Below, one piece after another: positions 1-6,817 of a stretch of DNA of 7,727 bases. The translations under genes were made by a program, and so were the position numbers. The DNA is from Alcaligenaceae bacterium UBA6179 (GTDB taxonomy: Bacteria; Pseudomonadota; Gammaproteobacteria; Burkholderiales; Burkholderiaceae_B): NCBI GenBank assembly GCA_002422175.1, contig DITR01000179.1:1-7727 (forward strand). Reading direction: 5' to 3'. The notes below the pieces were generated by a model, which did no database searches, had not been told where the DNA came from, and saw only the letters and a program-made list of their open reading frames with translations. Numbering within the stretch: position 1 is the first letter of the stretch; every line of letters begins with the position of its first letter.

Positions 1-23
1 AAAGTTTAAAAAGTGAGCCCAAC

Positions 24-30
24 GGAGGAG
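24..30 (+). promoter_or_regulatory. Strong ribosome binding site of soxA
   Basis: GGAGGAG sits 7 bases before the soxA ATG at 38. It is the best Shine-Dalgarno match in the window and fixes the soxA start. The 23 bases to its left are too short to show a promoter, and soxA is probably transcribed from further upstream together with other sox genes. Confidence 0.85.
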
Positions 31-37
31 CAAGAAA

Positions 38-844
38 ATGAAACGGTACGCCATATTAGGTACTTTTATATTTGCATTGAGTGCTGTTGCAGCGCCACAA
101 GTTTGGGCGCAAACGGCAGGTGATCAGCTCAAAGCATACCGTGACGCTTTGGCCGATGGCAACCCTGCAGAGCTTTACGAGATGGAAGGCGAAGAGCTCT
201 GGAAAAAACCCATGGGACCCAAGAATGCCACGTTACAAAAATGTAACCTCGGTTTAGGCGACGGTGTTGTAAAGGGCGCTTCAGCTCAGTTGCCCCGTTA
301 CTTTAAAGATACCAATAGGGTTCAAGATCTTGAGTCGCGTTTAATGACCTGTATGGAAACATTGCAAGGCATTCCCCAGGCAGAAACCATTGATGCGCCC
401 TGGGGTAAGGGTCAGAAAAAAGTCATGGACGCCATCGTGGCTTATGTTGTGACGCAATCAAAAGGTATGGCAGTTAATGTGCCAGCCAGCTTGCCAGAAG
501 AAAAGAAAATGCTTGCTTTGGGCGAAAAACTGTTTTATCAACAGGGCGGCCCAATGGATTTTTCATGTGCATCGTGTCACTCAGTTGATAACCAGCGTAT
601 TCGTATGCAAGACTTGCCTAATTTAACTAAACCAGTCGGTGCGCAAGCAGGTTGGGGTAGTTGGCCCGCTTACCGCGTTTCAAATGGCCAGTTCTGGACT
701 ATGCAGCACCGTTTAAATGATTGTTATCGCCAGCAACGCATGCCGTTTCCAATTTATGGTTCAGATGCAACGATTGCCCTGTCACTTTATATGGCAAATC
801 AAGCAAATGGTGGTGAAATCATTACCCCCGGTATCAAGCGTTAA
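38..844 (+). CDS. soxA: SoxA, c-type cytochrome subunit of the SoxAX complex
   Basis: SoxA, with SoxX, oxidatively attaches thiosulfate to the cysteine of the SoxY swinging arm in the periplasm. The 268-residue product starts with a signal peptide, probably cut after Ala24 (VWA-Q). The C-terminal cytochrome domain has one haem site, CASCH at 177-181, and Cys229 in a DCYRQQRMP context, matching the catalytic haem-ligating cysteine of SoxA that is modified to a persulfide in studied homologues. The first domain (about 30-145) has no CxxCH; it keeps Cys69 and Cys105, so this looks like the single-haem SoxA form in which a disulfide takes the place of the first haem, as described for Starkeya novella. 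The start is firm: a strong GGAGGAG ribosome site at 24-30 lies 7 bases upstream. soxX follows after 27 bases. The haem count is seen; the disulfide is inferred. Confidence 0.95.
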   Translation: MKRYAILGTFIFALSAVAAPQVWAQTAGDQLKAYRDALADGNPAELYEMEGEELWKKPMGPKNATLQKCNLGLGDGVVKGASAQLPRYFKDTNRVQDLESRLMTCMETLQGIPQAETIDAPWGKGQKKVMDAIVAYVVTQSKGMAVNVPASLPEEKKMLALGEKLFYQQGGPMDFSCASCHSVDNQRIRMQDLPNLTKPVGAQAGWGSWPAYRVSNGQFWTMQHRLNDCYRQQRMPFPIYGSDATIALSLYMANQANGGEIITPGIKR

Positions 845-858
845 TCGCCCCGTTCATT

Positions 859-862
859 GGAG
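859..862 (+). promoter_or_regulatory. Ribosome binding site that decides the soxX start
   Basis: GGAG lies 9 bases before ATG 872. The alternative TTG start at 857 overlaps this motif and has no purine-rich site of its own at a suitable distance. The ATG also gives a cleaner signal peptide, beginning MKKQ. Confidence 0.75.
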
Positions 863-871
863 ACTCAATAT

Positions 872-1504
872 ATGAAAAAGCAATTTAATTTAATGAACTG
901 TTTAATGGCACTGGGCATCGTTTCTTTGGCCACACTTAACGTTTCGTATGCTCAAACAACTGACCCACAAGTGACTGAAACTTTAAATAACAGTTTTGTT
1001 TCGAGAGGTATTGCTAAAAAAGAGCGTGTTATTCCTGATGATATTCAGATTTTATGCTCAGACAAAGTCTTTTTAGAAAGCCCTGCAGGTCAAAAAAGAG
1101 CGGTTGAGTTGCAAGCTATTGCCCTCAAAGAAATTAAGCCGCCTTCAGACGGTAAATATCTCGGTGACTGGAAAGAGGGTGAAAAAGTAGCTCAAAGTGG
1201 TCGAGGCGCAACCTGGTCTGATAATGAAAAAACAGTCAACGGCGGTAGTTGCTACAACTGTCATCAGGTTACCAAAGCTGAAGTCTCGCATGGCACCATT
1301 GGCCCTTCACTTTTAGGCTATGGCAAATTGCGTGGCAACAGCGAAGAAATAACCGTTTATACCTGGAATCGTTTAAACAATTCAAAGGCTTACAACGCTT
1401 GCAGTAACATGCCACGCTTTGCTCACTTCGATTTACTCAGCGAAAAGCAAATTCAAGATGTCATGGCATTGTTGCTAGACCCGCAATCGCCGGTCAATCA
1501 ATAA
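872..1504 (+). CDS. soxX: SoxX, monohaem c-type cytochrome subunit of the SoxAX complex
   Basis: SoxX is the electron-accepting partner of SoxA; it passes electrons from thiosulfate-SoxY conjugation to small periplasmic cytochromes. The product is 210 residues from ATG 872, with a signal peptide probably cut after Ala27 (SYA-QT). The haem site is CYNCH at 127-131, followed by a GPSLLGYGK segment and Met180 in NMPRF, the expected axial ligand; this haem-to-methionine layout is typical of SoxX. A region of about 90 residues precedes the cytochrome domain, so the protein is longer than the shortest SoxX forms. Cys62 and Cys177 are further cysteines outside the haem motif. An in-frame TTG at 857 would add five residues but lies over the ribosome site, so I reject it. 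The gene is 27 bases after soxA, clearly in the same operon. Confidence 0.93.
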   Translation: MKKQFNLMNCLMALGIVSLATLNVSYAQTTDPQVTETLNNSFVSRGIAKKERVIPDDIQILCSDKVFLESPAGQKRAVELQAIALKEIKPPSDGKYLGDWKEGEKVAQSGRGATWSDNEKTVNGGSCYNCHQVTKAEVSHGTIGPSLLGYGKLRGNSEEITVYTWNRLNNSKAYNACSNMPRFAHFDLLSEKQIQDVMALLLDPQSPVNQ

Positions 1505-1533
1505 CAGTTCAATTTCTTTCAAGTGGTGTTCCC

Positions 1534-1569
1534 TACAAACCCGCCATTTTTATAATTGGCGGGTTTGTA
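1534..1569 (+). terminator. 13-bp perfect hairpin between soxX and soxB (terminator-like or mRNA-stabilising)
   Basis: The left arm TACAAACCCGCCA (1534-1546) is exactly complementary to the right arm TGGCGGGTTTGTA (1557-1569), with a 10-base A/T loop. The stem contains a run of six or more G-C pairs and would be very stable in RNA. What follows is T-rich but interrupted, with no run longer than two T, so it is a poor match to a classical intrinsic terminator. It may partly terminate after soxX, protect the 3' end of a soxAX transcript, or be a processing site. The structure is certain; the function is inferred. Confidence 0.6.
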
Positions 1570-1595
1570 TCTTATGTTGTGTAAGTTTAAATTTT

Positions 1596-1600
1596 AGGTG
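1596..1600 (+). promoter_or_regulatory. Ribosome binding site that decides the soxB start
   Basis: AGGTG lies 6 bases before ATG 1607. An in-frame GTG start at 1598 sits within this site and is therefore unlikely. A second ATG at 1613 is 12 bases away, which is less favourable but not excluded. The choice changes the protein by only a few residues before the twin-arginine motif. Confidence 0.65.
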
Positions 1601-1606
1601 TCAAGT

Positions 1607-3331
1607 ATGAGCATGAATCGTCGCGAATTCGTTCAACTGTTAAGCATAGCTTCTGCCGCAGGCATGGTGCTGAAACCGGGTTTTGTACAAGCCCAAACGG
1701 CTGCCAGTGCCATGTACGATCTGCCTAAATTTGGTAACGTACATTTCATGCATTTTACTGACTGTCATGCTCAGCTTAACCCCATCTACTTTCGTGAACC
1801 CAGCGTTAACTTGGGCTTTGGCACCATGAAAGGTCAACCCCCACATTTAGTGGGTGAGTATTTGCTTAAGTTTTACGGCATTCAACCTAATACGCGTGAA
1901 GCGCACGCGATGACTTATCTTGATTTTGATAAAGCGGCACAAACCTATGGCAAGGTGGGTGGTTTTGCGCATTTATCTACATTAGTTAAGCAAGTGCGTG
2001 CATCACGCCCTGGCGCTTTATTGCTTGACGGTGGTGATACATGGCAGGGTTCAGGTACCGCGTTATGGACTAACGGCCAAGACATGGTTGACGCCTGTTT
2101 AGAATTAGGTGTTGACATCATGACTGCTCACTGGGAAATGACGCTAGGTGAAGACCGTGTTAAAGAAATTGTTGAGAAAGACTTTAAAGGTAAAGTCACT
2201 TTTGTTGCTCAAAATATTAAAACAGCAGATTTTGGTGACCCGGTATTTGAAGCCTACACCATGCGTGAAATGAATGGCATAAAAGTTGCAGTCATTGGTC
2301 AAGCCTTTCCATACACCCCGATTGCTAACCCGCGTTACCTCGTACCCAACTGGACATTTGGCATTGACGATGAAAACATGCAAGTCACAGTCGATGCAGC
2401 GCGTGCAGCAGGCGCAAAAGTCGTTGTTGTGTTGTCACACAACGGTATGGATGTTGACTTAAAAATGGCAACGCGCGTCACGGGTATTGATGCCATTATG
2501 GGTGGTCATACCCATGATGGCGTCCCTGCACCTGTTAAGGTTAAAAATGCGGGTGGCATCACTTTGGTCACTAATGCGGGTTCAAATAGTAAGTTTTTAG
2601 CTGTGCTCGATTTTGATGTAAAAGAGGGCAAAGTGTCTGATTTCCGCTATAAGCTTTTACCTATTTTTTCAGACTTGATCAAAGCGGATGCGGGAATGGC
2701 AGCCTTAGTCACCAAAATACGTGCCCCTTATGAAGCTAAGTTAGCTGAAAAGTTAGCCACCACAGAAGGTACCTTATATCGTCGTGGTAACTTCAATGGC
2801 ACCTTCGACCAAGTCATTGTTGATGGTTTGATGAAAATGAAAAATGCTGAAATAGCTTTTTCACCGGGTTTTCGTTGGGGCACCTCATTACTGCCAGGTC
2901 AGGCCATCACGATGGAGCACTTGCTCGATCAAACCGCCATTACTTACCCCTACACCACGGTTACCCCAATGACCGGTGAGACGATTAAAGTGGTGCTTGA
3001 AGATGTGGCCGATAACCTTTTTAACCCTGATCCTTACTACCAACAGGGGGGCGATATGGTTCGTGTCGGTGGCATGCAATATACGATTGACCCGACTGCA
3101 TCGGCAGGTAACCGCATATCAAATATGATGCTCGACGGTAAGCAAATTGAAGCAGGAAAAACGTATAAAGTAGCTGGTTGGGCGCCTGTTTCAGAGCAAG
3201 CTAAAGAGGCGGGTGGTGAACCCATTTGGGATGTCATGGCTGCTTACTTACGCGAGGTTAAAACCATACCAGCAAAGGCACCCAATATGCCTGTGATTAA
3301 GGGCGCAGAAGGTAACCCTGGTTATCAATAG
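1607..3331 (+). CDS. soxB: SoxB, dimanganese thiosulfohydrolase of the Sox pathway
   Basis: SoxB hydrolyses the terminal sulfone from S-sulfonated SoxYZ, releasing sulfate in the periplasm. The 574-residue product starts with a twin-arginine signal (NRREFVQLL at 4-12, hydrophobic stretch to about 29), as expected for a cofactor-loaded TAT substrate. The 5'-nucleotidase/metallophosphatase-like fold is clear from metal-site motifs: TDCH (Asp52, His54), GGDTWQG (Asp144), AHWE (about 174-177, in place of the usual GNHE), AQN (Asn203), LSHNG (His278) and GGHTHDG (His301, His303). The C-terminal 5'-nucleotidase-like domain spans about 385-560 and includes the glycine-rich QGGDMVRVGG segment at 480-489. 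Length and motifs are those of full-length SoxB, with no damage. It follows soxX after 102 bases that hold a strong hairpin, and the next gene starts 9 bases after its stop. Confidence 0.96.
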   Translation: MSMNRREFVQLLSIASAAGMVLKPGFVQAQTAASAMYDLPKFGNVHFMHFTDCHAQLNPIYFREPSVNLGFGTMKGQPPHLVGEYLLKFYGIQPNTREAHAMTYLDFDKAAQTYGKVGGFAHLSTLVKQVRASRPGALLLDGGDTWQGSGTALWTNGQDMVDACLELGVDIMTAHWEMTLGEDRVKEIVEKDFKGKVTFVAQNIKTADFGDPVFEAYTMREMNGIKVAVIGQAFPYTPIANPRYLVPNWTFGIDDENMQVTVDAARAAGAKVVVVLSHNGMDVDLKMATRVTGIDAIMGGHTHDGVPAPVKVKNAGGITLVTNAGSNSKFLAVLDFDVKEGKVSDFRYKLLPIFSDLIKADAGMAALVTKIRAPYEAKLAEKLATTEGTLYRRGNFNGTFDQVIVDGLMKMKNAEIAFSPGFRWGTSLLPGQAITMEHLLDQTAITYPYTTVTPMTGETIKVVLEDVADNLFNPDPYYQQGGDMVRVGGMQYTIDPTASAGNRISNMMLDGKQIEAGKTYKVAGWAPVSEQAKEAGGEPIWDVMAAYLREVKTIPAKAPNMPVIKGAEGNPGYQ

Positions 3332-3340
3332 GCCACAGTC

Positions 3341-4267
3341 GTGCGCCACATCCTTATATTGATTATGTTTGGGTATGGGTTTGGACTTGCTCAGGCTGCT
3401 GAATCGGGGATGAAACTGATTCAAGTGGCGCCTCAGTCTTATTATGTTGAGGGCGCATCAGCGCTGGGCTCGAAAGAAAATAAAAACTTTATATCAAATG
3501 CAGGTGTAGTGATTGCACCTGAGGGCGTGGTGGTGATTGATGCCTTAGGTTCGCCTGCCTTAGCTGAAATGTTAGTGGCTGAAATTAAAAAGATCACATC
3601 TAAACCGATTCAACACGTGATTGTGACGCATTATCATGCTGATCATATTTACGGCTTGCAAGTCTTTGCTGACTTAGGGGCGAAGATCATTGCACAAGAG
3701 AATGGTCGTGAATACTTAAATTCTGATACGGCCACATTACGTTTACGCGTATCAAAAGAAGAACTCGCACCTTGGGTGAATGATAAAACGCGTTTGGTTC
3801 CTGCTACGCTTTGGGTTAATCAAAATGAAACCCTTCAGCTCAGTGGTATGGCCTTTCAATTACTGATGATGGGCCCCGCCCATACACCTGACGATTTAGC
3901 TGTGTTTGTACCCGAACAAAATGTGCTTTATGCGGGTGACTTGGTCTTTAGAGGACGCATACCGTTTGTGGGAACAGCTGATAGTGTTGGGTGGATCAAA
4001 TCCTTAGATAGTTTGCTCCAAGTAAACGCCAAAACCATTGTGCCAGGTCATGGCCCGTATTCGACTGAAGCACAACAAGATTTGATTTTTACACGTGATT
4101 ACTTGGTCTTTTTAAGAGAGTCATTACGTCAAGGCGCACGTGACCTAGAACCATTTGACGAGGTTTATGCGGCTATCGATTGGTCTAAATATAAATCAGT
4201 ACCTTTGTTTGATGCAGCTAACCGTATGAATGCGTTTAACGTTTATTTATCTATTCAAAATGAGTAA
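3341..4267 (+). CDS. Secreted metallo-beta-lactamase-fold zinc hydrolase, SoxH-like
   Basis: A predicted periplasmic zinc hydrolase of the metallo-beta-lactamase superfamily. All metal ligands are present: HYHADH (His97, His99, Asp101, His102), His181 in GPAHTPDD, Asp200 in YAGD, and His237 in PGHG. A signal peptide covers residues 1-19 or 20 (AQA-AES). The start is a GTG with an AGG 8 bases upstream that overlaps the soxB stop; the next ATG, at residue 9, would destroy the signal peptide, so GTG is preferred. The 308-residue size and position directly after soxB (9-base gap) resemble SoxH, an accessory sox-cluster protein of unknown substrate that is not required for thiosulfate oxidation in Paracoccus, as I recall. 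It could instead be a thiol-ester or persulfide-type hydrolase, or a quinoprotein-associated hydrolase of the same superfamily. The fold is sure; the substrate is unknown. Confidence 0.85.
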   Translation: MRHILILIMFGYGFGLAQAAESGMKLIQVAPQSYYVEGASALGSKENKNFISNAGVVIAPEGVVVIDALGSPALAEMLVAEIKKITSKPIQHVIVTHYHADHIYGLQVFADLGAKIIAQENGREYLNSDTATLRLRVSKEELAPWVNDKTRLVPATLWVNQNETLQLSGMAFQLLMMGPAHTPDDLAVFVPEQNVLYAGDLVFRGRIPFVGTADSVGWIKSLDSLLQVNAKTIVPGHGPYSTEAQQDLIFTRDYLVFLRESLRQGARDLEPFDEVYAAIDWSKYKSVPLFDAANRMNAFNVYLSIQNE

Positions 4268-4276
4268 CAAGGCGTT

Positions 4277-4795
4277 TTAACGCTTCGCATAAGCAGCTAA
4301 ATCAAACACATCTAAATCAATCATTTCACCATAATCTTTTTGTACGATCTTACCTTTCGGGTCGATCACGTATAACTCAGGTATGCCTCGCCGCTTACCA
4401 ATCGCTTTTGATAATTCAGGGGTCATCATCGCGTTGGGAAAATTGATTTTATTTTTCTCAACGTACGCCACGACATCTTCTTGTTTCTTATCAATCGATA
4501 TACCTATGACTTGAAGTGGCATGCCTTTTGTCATGTCAACCAGCTTTACCAAGTGTTGATTTTGTCGATGGCAAAACGGGCACCACGTGGCCCACACTTC
4601 AATGATGACGTGCTTGTCTTTTAAATCTTGTGCCGTGATCACGCGACCGTCAATTGTGGTGATTTGATCAATTATTAAGGTGTCACCCACCTCAATAGCT
4701 TTGACTGACATGGAGCCCAAAGCTATAGCGATAACAAGCCAACATTTCGCCCAAAATTGAATGCTTGCATGAGCCCCGAAGTATGCGGTTTTCAT
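4277..4795 (-). CDS. Periplasmic TlpA/SoxW-like thioredoxin-fold protein
   Basis: A thiol-disulfide oxidoreductase of the TlpA/ResA family, probably acting in the periplasm. The 172-residue product has an N-terminal export signal with an unusually long n-region (hydrophobic core about 19-31, likely cut near Ala33). The redox site is WCPFC at 71-75, after the strand HVIIEVWAT, and a cis-proline loop occurs at RGIPELYVID (Pro139). A VIGISID strand at 96-102 and the inserted helix before the cis-proline are typical of TlpA-like proteins. Relatives reduce apocytochrome c cysteines or keep Sox proteins reduced (SoxW). It converges on the SoxH-like gene with a 9-base gap and lies 43 bases after the EamA gene on the same strand. 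A role in Sox or cytochrome maturation is inferred from location. Cys18, within the signal, is not in a convincing lipobox. Confidence 0.85.
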   Translation of the reverse strand: MKTAYFGAHASIQFWAKCWLVIAIALGSMSVKAIEVGDTLIIDQITTIDGRVITAQDLKDKHVIIEVWATWCPFCHRQNQHLVKLVDMTKGMPLQVIGISIDKKQEDVVAYVEKNKINFPNAMMTPELSKAIGKRRGIPELYVIDPKGKIVQKDYGEMIDLDVFDLAAYAKR

Positions 4796-4838
4796 ATTGT
4801 CTCAACCTACTCAATTATTATTTTTTATTGTATAGCGA

Positions 4839-5774
4839 CTATGACGTGTGGTTCGTTAAAAATACACCCGTAATCACGATGACGCCACCCAGCAACATAG
4901 ATGGCAAAATGGGTTCTGACAAAATCAGTGCGCCAAATACAACGCCAAATACCGGTACCAAATTAGTAAACACGACGGTGCGAGCAGCGCCAATTGTTTT
5001 AACGCCTTCGCTGTACCAAATGAAGGCCACCGCTGTACCAAAAACTCCCAGATAAAGAATAGCCCCAATATTGGTTGGGCTGAACATCGCCTGAGTGAGT
5101 TGCGGTATTTCAAATAACGCCCCAATCGAAAGAAAAATAGCGCCAAAGAATGTTGCGTAGGTGGTGGCAGCGATTGCGCTTAACCCTTTTAAGGCAAATC
5201 GACTCGTGATGGTATAAGCTACCCAGCTGCAAACGGCTAAAAGCATAAACCCTTCGCCTAATTCAAAAGCATGGGTAATGGCTTGCCAACCGTTTAATAA
5301 CTGCCCTTGCGTAACAATAATACTGACCCCTACTAATGCCATCATGATGCCTAACCAGCGTTTTGTGCCCAGTTTTTCACGCAAAATAAAAGCAACAATT
5401 AAGGCTGTCAAAATCGGACTTAAAGAAACGATTAAGGCTGTTTTGCCAGCAGGAATGCGTTCAAGTGCAGCTAAGAAAAAAATGTTGTATGCAAAAACCC
5501 CTGTTAAACCAAGTGCTAAAGTAGCAAAAAACTGGCTTCGGTTGAGTTTGGGTAACCCCCCTTCAAAGCGCCATGCAACCACCCATAAAATGGCAAGTGC
5601 GATAATAAAACGAAGTGCCGAAATGGTGAGGTGTGGCATGGCTTGAGCCAACACCCGACCCGATATGAAAGTACCCCCCCAAAAGGCGGCCACGCCCACT
5701 AACTTTATTTGTGGTAAAGCACGAAAAAATAGGGTTTTAGAGCCTGTTTGTGGTGCAGAATTAGCTGACAACAT
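4839..5774 (-). CDS. EamA/DMT-family inner-membrane transporter
   Basis: A ten-helix permease of the drug/metabolite transporter superfamily, whose members mostly export amino acids, metabolites or drugs. The 311 residues show the two tandem EamA repeats: about 25-155, with AAFWGGTFIS near 29-38 and LREKLGTKRWLGI near 131-143; and about 172-308, with LSEPILPSMLLGG near 285-297. Hydrophobic helices alternate with short charged loops throughout. The start overlaps the end of the upstream dehydrogenase gene by 14 bases, suggesting translational coupling; a weak AAGG lies further than ideal before it. The substrate cannot be deduced from sequence. Co-expression with a 2-hydroxyacid dehydrogenase hints at export of a metabolite but does not prove it. 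A run of seven G on the coding strand (5674-5680) lies within the first helix. Confidence 0.9.
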   Translation of the reverse strand: MLSANSAPQTGSKTLFFRALPQIKLVGVAAFWGGTFISGRVLAQAMPHLTISALRFIIALAILWVVAWRFEGGLPKLNRSQFFATLALGLTGVFAYNIFFLAALERIPAGKTALIVSLSPILTALIVAFILREKLGTKRWLGIMMALVGVSIIVTQGQLLNGWQAITHAFELGEGFMLLAVCSWVAYTITSRFALKGLSAIAATTYATFFGAIFLSIGALFEIPQLTQAMFSPTNIGAILYLGVFGTAVAFIWYSEGVKTIGAARTVVFTNLVPVFGVVFGALILSEPILPSMLLGGVIVITGVFLTNHTS

Positions 5775-6708
5775 GAACCGGTTGCCCTTGATAAAAAGCG
5801 TCTAAATTGACACGAACACCGTGCGCCAAGTTGGCCAAACCTGATTGAGCGGCCCAGGCAATATGAGGGGTTATTAATAGATTGGGGTGGTCAAGCTTAA
5901 GCAAAGCGTGGTCAGCAGCTGGAGGCTCTTCGGTCAAGACATCAAGCGCAGCCCCGCCTAAATGGCCTGTTTGCAAACCATCAAGTAGGGCCGTTTCATT
6001 AATCAGTGGGCCACGTGCTGAGTTAATAATGAACGCACCAGGCTTCATATTTGCGACTTCTGCTTGGCTGATCATGTGACGGGTCGTTTCATTTAAGGGG
6101 CAGTGCAGGGTGATCACATCACTTTGTGCAATCACGGTTTCAAACCGTGTATAGCCTTCTCTAACTGTGGGGCGGTTGCGGTGCTCAGCAAATAAAATCT
6201 GCATACCCATTGCGGTGGCGCGCTGCGCAACGGCTTGACCAATAGCACCATTACCAAAAACACCCAATGTGGCACCCTGAACATTCAGAATAGGCCGACT
6301 GTGTACACAAAAATGTTTTGATTCAGACCAGTCGGTACGACCGAGTTTTGCATATAGTGGCAATGACCTTGCTAAGGCGAACAAGCAGGCCATGACGTGC
6401 TCTGCTACGCTCTGCGCTGAATAGCCGGGTACGTTTGACACGGTTACGCCATGTTCACGTGCGGCACGTAAATCAATGCAGTCATACCCGGTAGCGGCGA
6501 CACAAATAAACTTGAGCTTTGGGCATTGCGCCAAAATGGCAGGGGTTATTTTGATTTTGTTTGTAATGCAAATTTCAGCGTCTTGTAACGCCTCGACCAC
6601 TTCTTCAGTGTTTTGTTCAGTAGCGGGTCGTTGTACCCATTGCGTGACCCATAATGGGTGTTCGATCGGGTAGGGTAGTGTGTCACTATCTAGAAAAACG
6701 AGTTTCAT
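5761..6708 (-). CDS. D-2-hydroxyacid dehydrogenase, glycerate dehydrogenase/hydroxypyruvate reductase type
   Basis: A cytosolic NAD(P)-dependent dehydrogenase that interconverts a D-2-hydroxyacid and its 2-keto acid, most likely glycerate and hydroxypyruvate or glyoxylate and glycolate. The 315-residue length is typical. The order is an N-terminal catalytic part (about 1-100, with AATGYDCIDL at 71-80), the nucleotide-binding Rossmann domain with GNGAIG at 152-157, then catalytic Arg232 (NSARGP), Glu261 (DVLTEEPP) and His282 (TPHIAWA). The TPHIAWA form and the GYDCID loop favour the HprA/glycerate dehydrogenase group over D-lactate or phosphoglycerate dehydrogenase, and there is no ACT domain. 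The start ATG has an AGG about 10 bases upstream. It is the first gene of the leftward set and diverges from the nuclease gene. The exact substrate is not determined by the sequence. Confidence 0.88.
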   Translation of the reverse strand: MKLVFLDSDTLPYPIEHPLWVTQWVQRPATEQNTEEVVEALQDAEICITNKIKITPAILAQCPKLKFICVAATGYDCIDLRAAREHGVTVSNVPGYSAQSVAEHVMACLFALARSLPLYAKLGRTDWSESKHFCVHSRPILNVQGATLGVFGNGAIGQAVAQRATAMGMQILFAEHRNRPTVREGYTRFETVIAQSDVITLHCPLNETTRHMISQAEVANMKPGAFIINSARGPLINETALLDGLQTGHLGGAALDVLTEEPPAADHALLKLDHPNLLITPHIAWAAQSGLANLAHGVRVNLDAFYQGQPVHVVS

Positions 6709-6817
6709 GTGGTTTGAACCTATCTTTTAAAATTTGTGTATAAACATCTACATATTATGTGCGCTGATTCGTTGCTCGTATTAAATCATGTGACAACCCT
6801 GTTTAGTGAGGTACTTC
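6709..6817. other. Divergent intergenic region between dehydrogenase and nuclease genes
   Basis: These 109 A/T-rich bases must carry the start signals for the leftward dehydrogenase set, and probably for the rightward nuclease gene. I see partial elements only: a TTGTCA on the minus strand (6791-6796) and A/T-rich -10-like words such as TATTAT (6753-6758). No pair has proper spacing and good matches on both boxes. No operator-like palindrome or RNA gene is evident. Confidence 0.4.
6808..6811 (+). promoter_or_regulatory. Ribosome binding site that decides the nuclease start
   Basis: GAGG lies 6 bases before ATG 6818. The in-frame GTG at 6806 overlaps it and is an unlikely start. No later ATG occurs before the conserved nuclease domain, although a later GTG or TTG start cannot be excluded. 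Confidence 0.6.

Noticed and set aside
1..16. Possible last codons and stop of an upstream sox gene (TAA at 7-9 or TGA at 14-16).
   Set aside because: soxZ is expected upstream of soxA, but two or five codons are too few to identify a gene or choose the frame.
857..871. TTG start for soxX giving five additional residues.
   Set aside because: It overlaps the GGAG ribosome site of the ATG at 872 and has no site of its own.
3046..3051. Six-G run in soxB as a slippage site.
   Set aside because: It encodes the conserved QGGDM segment and the frame is intact; six bases is too short to suggest phase variation.
1640..3237. Several minus-strand open frames inside soxB.
   Set aside because: All are antisense to conserved SoxB motifs and lack coding signs of their own.
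4270..4285. Small hairpin between the converging hydrolase and thioredoxin genes as a bidirectional terminator.
   Set aside because: The stem is short (about 7 pairs including a G-U pair), the loop is about two bases, and neither direction has a T-tract.
4796..4838. Promoter for the thioredoxin gene, based on minus-strand TACAAT near 4827-4832.
   Set aside because: No acceptable -35 box lies at 16-18 bases; the A/T-rich gap is short, and transcription from the EamA gene is enough to explain expression.
4765..5646. Plus-strand open frames opposite the thioredoxin and EamA genes.
   Set aside because: Their translations show no family features and lie opposite genes with clear motifs, so they are shadows.
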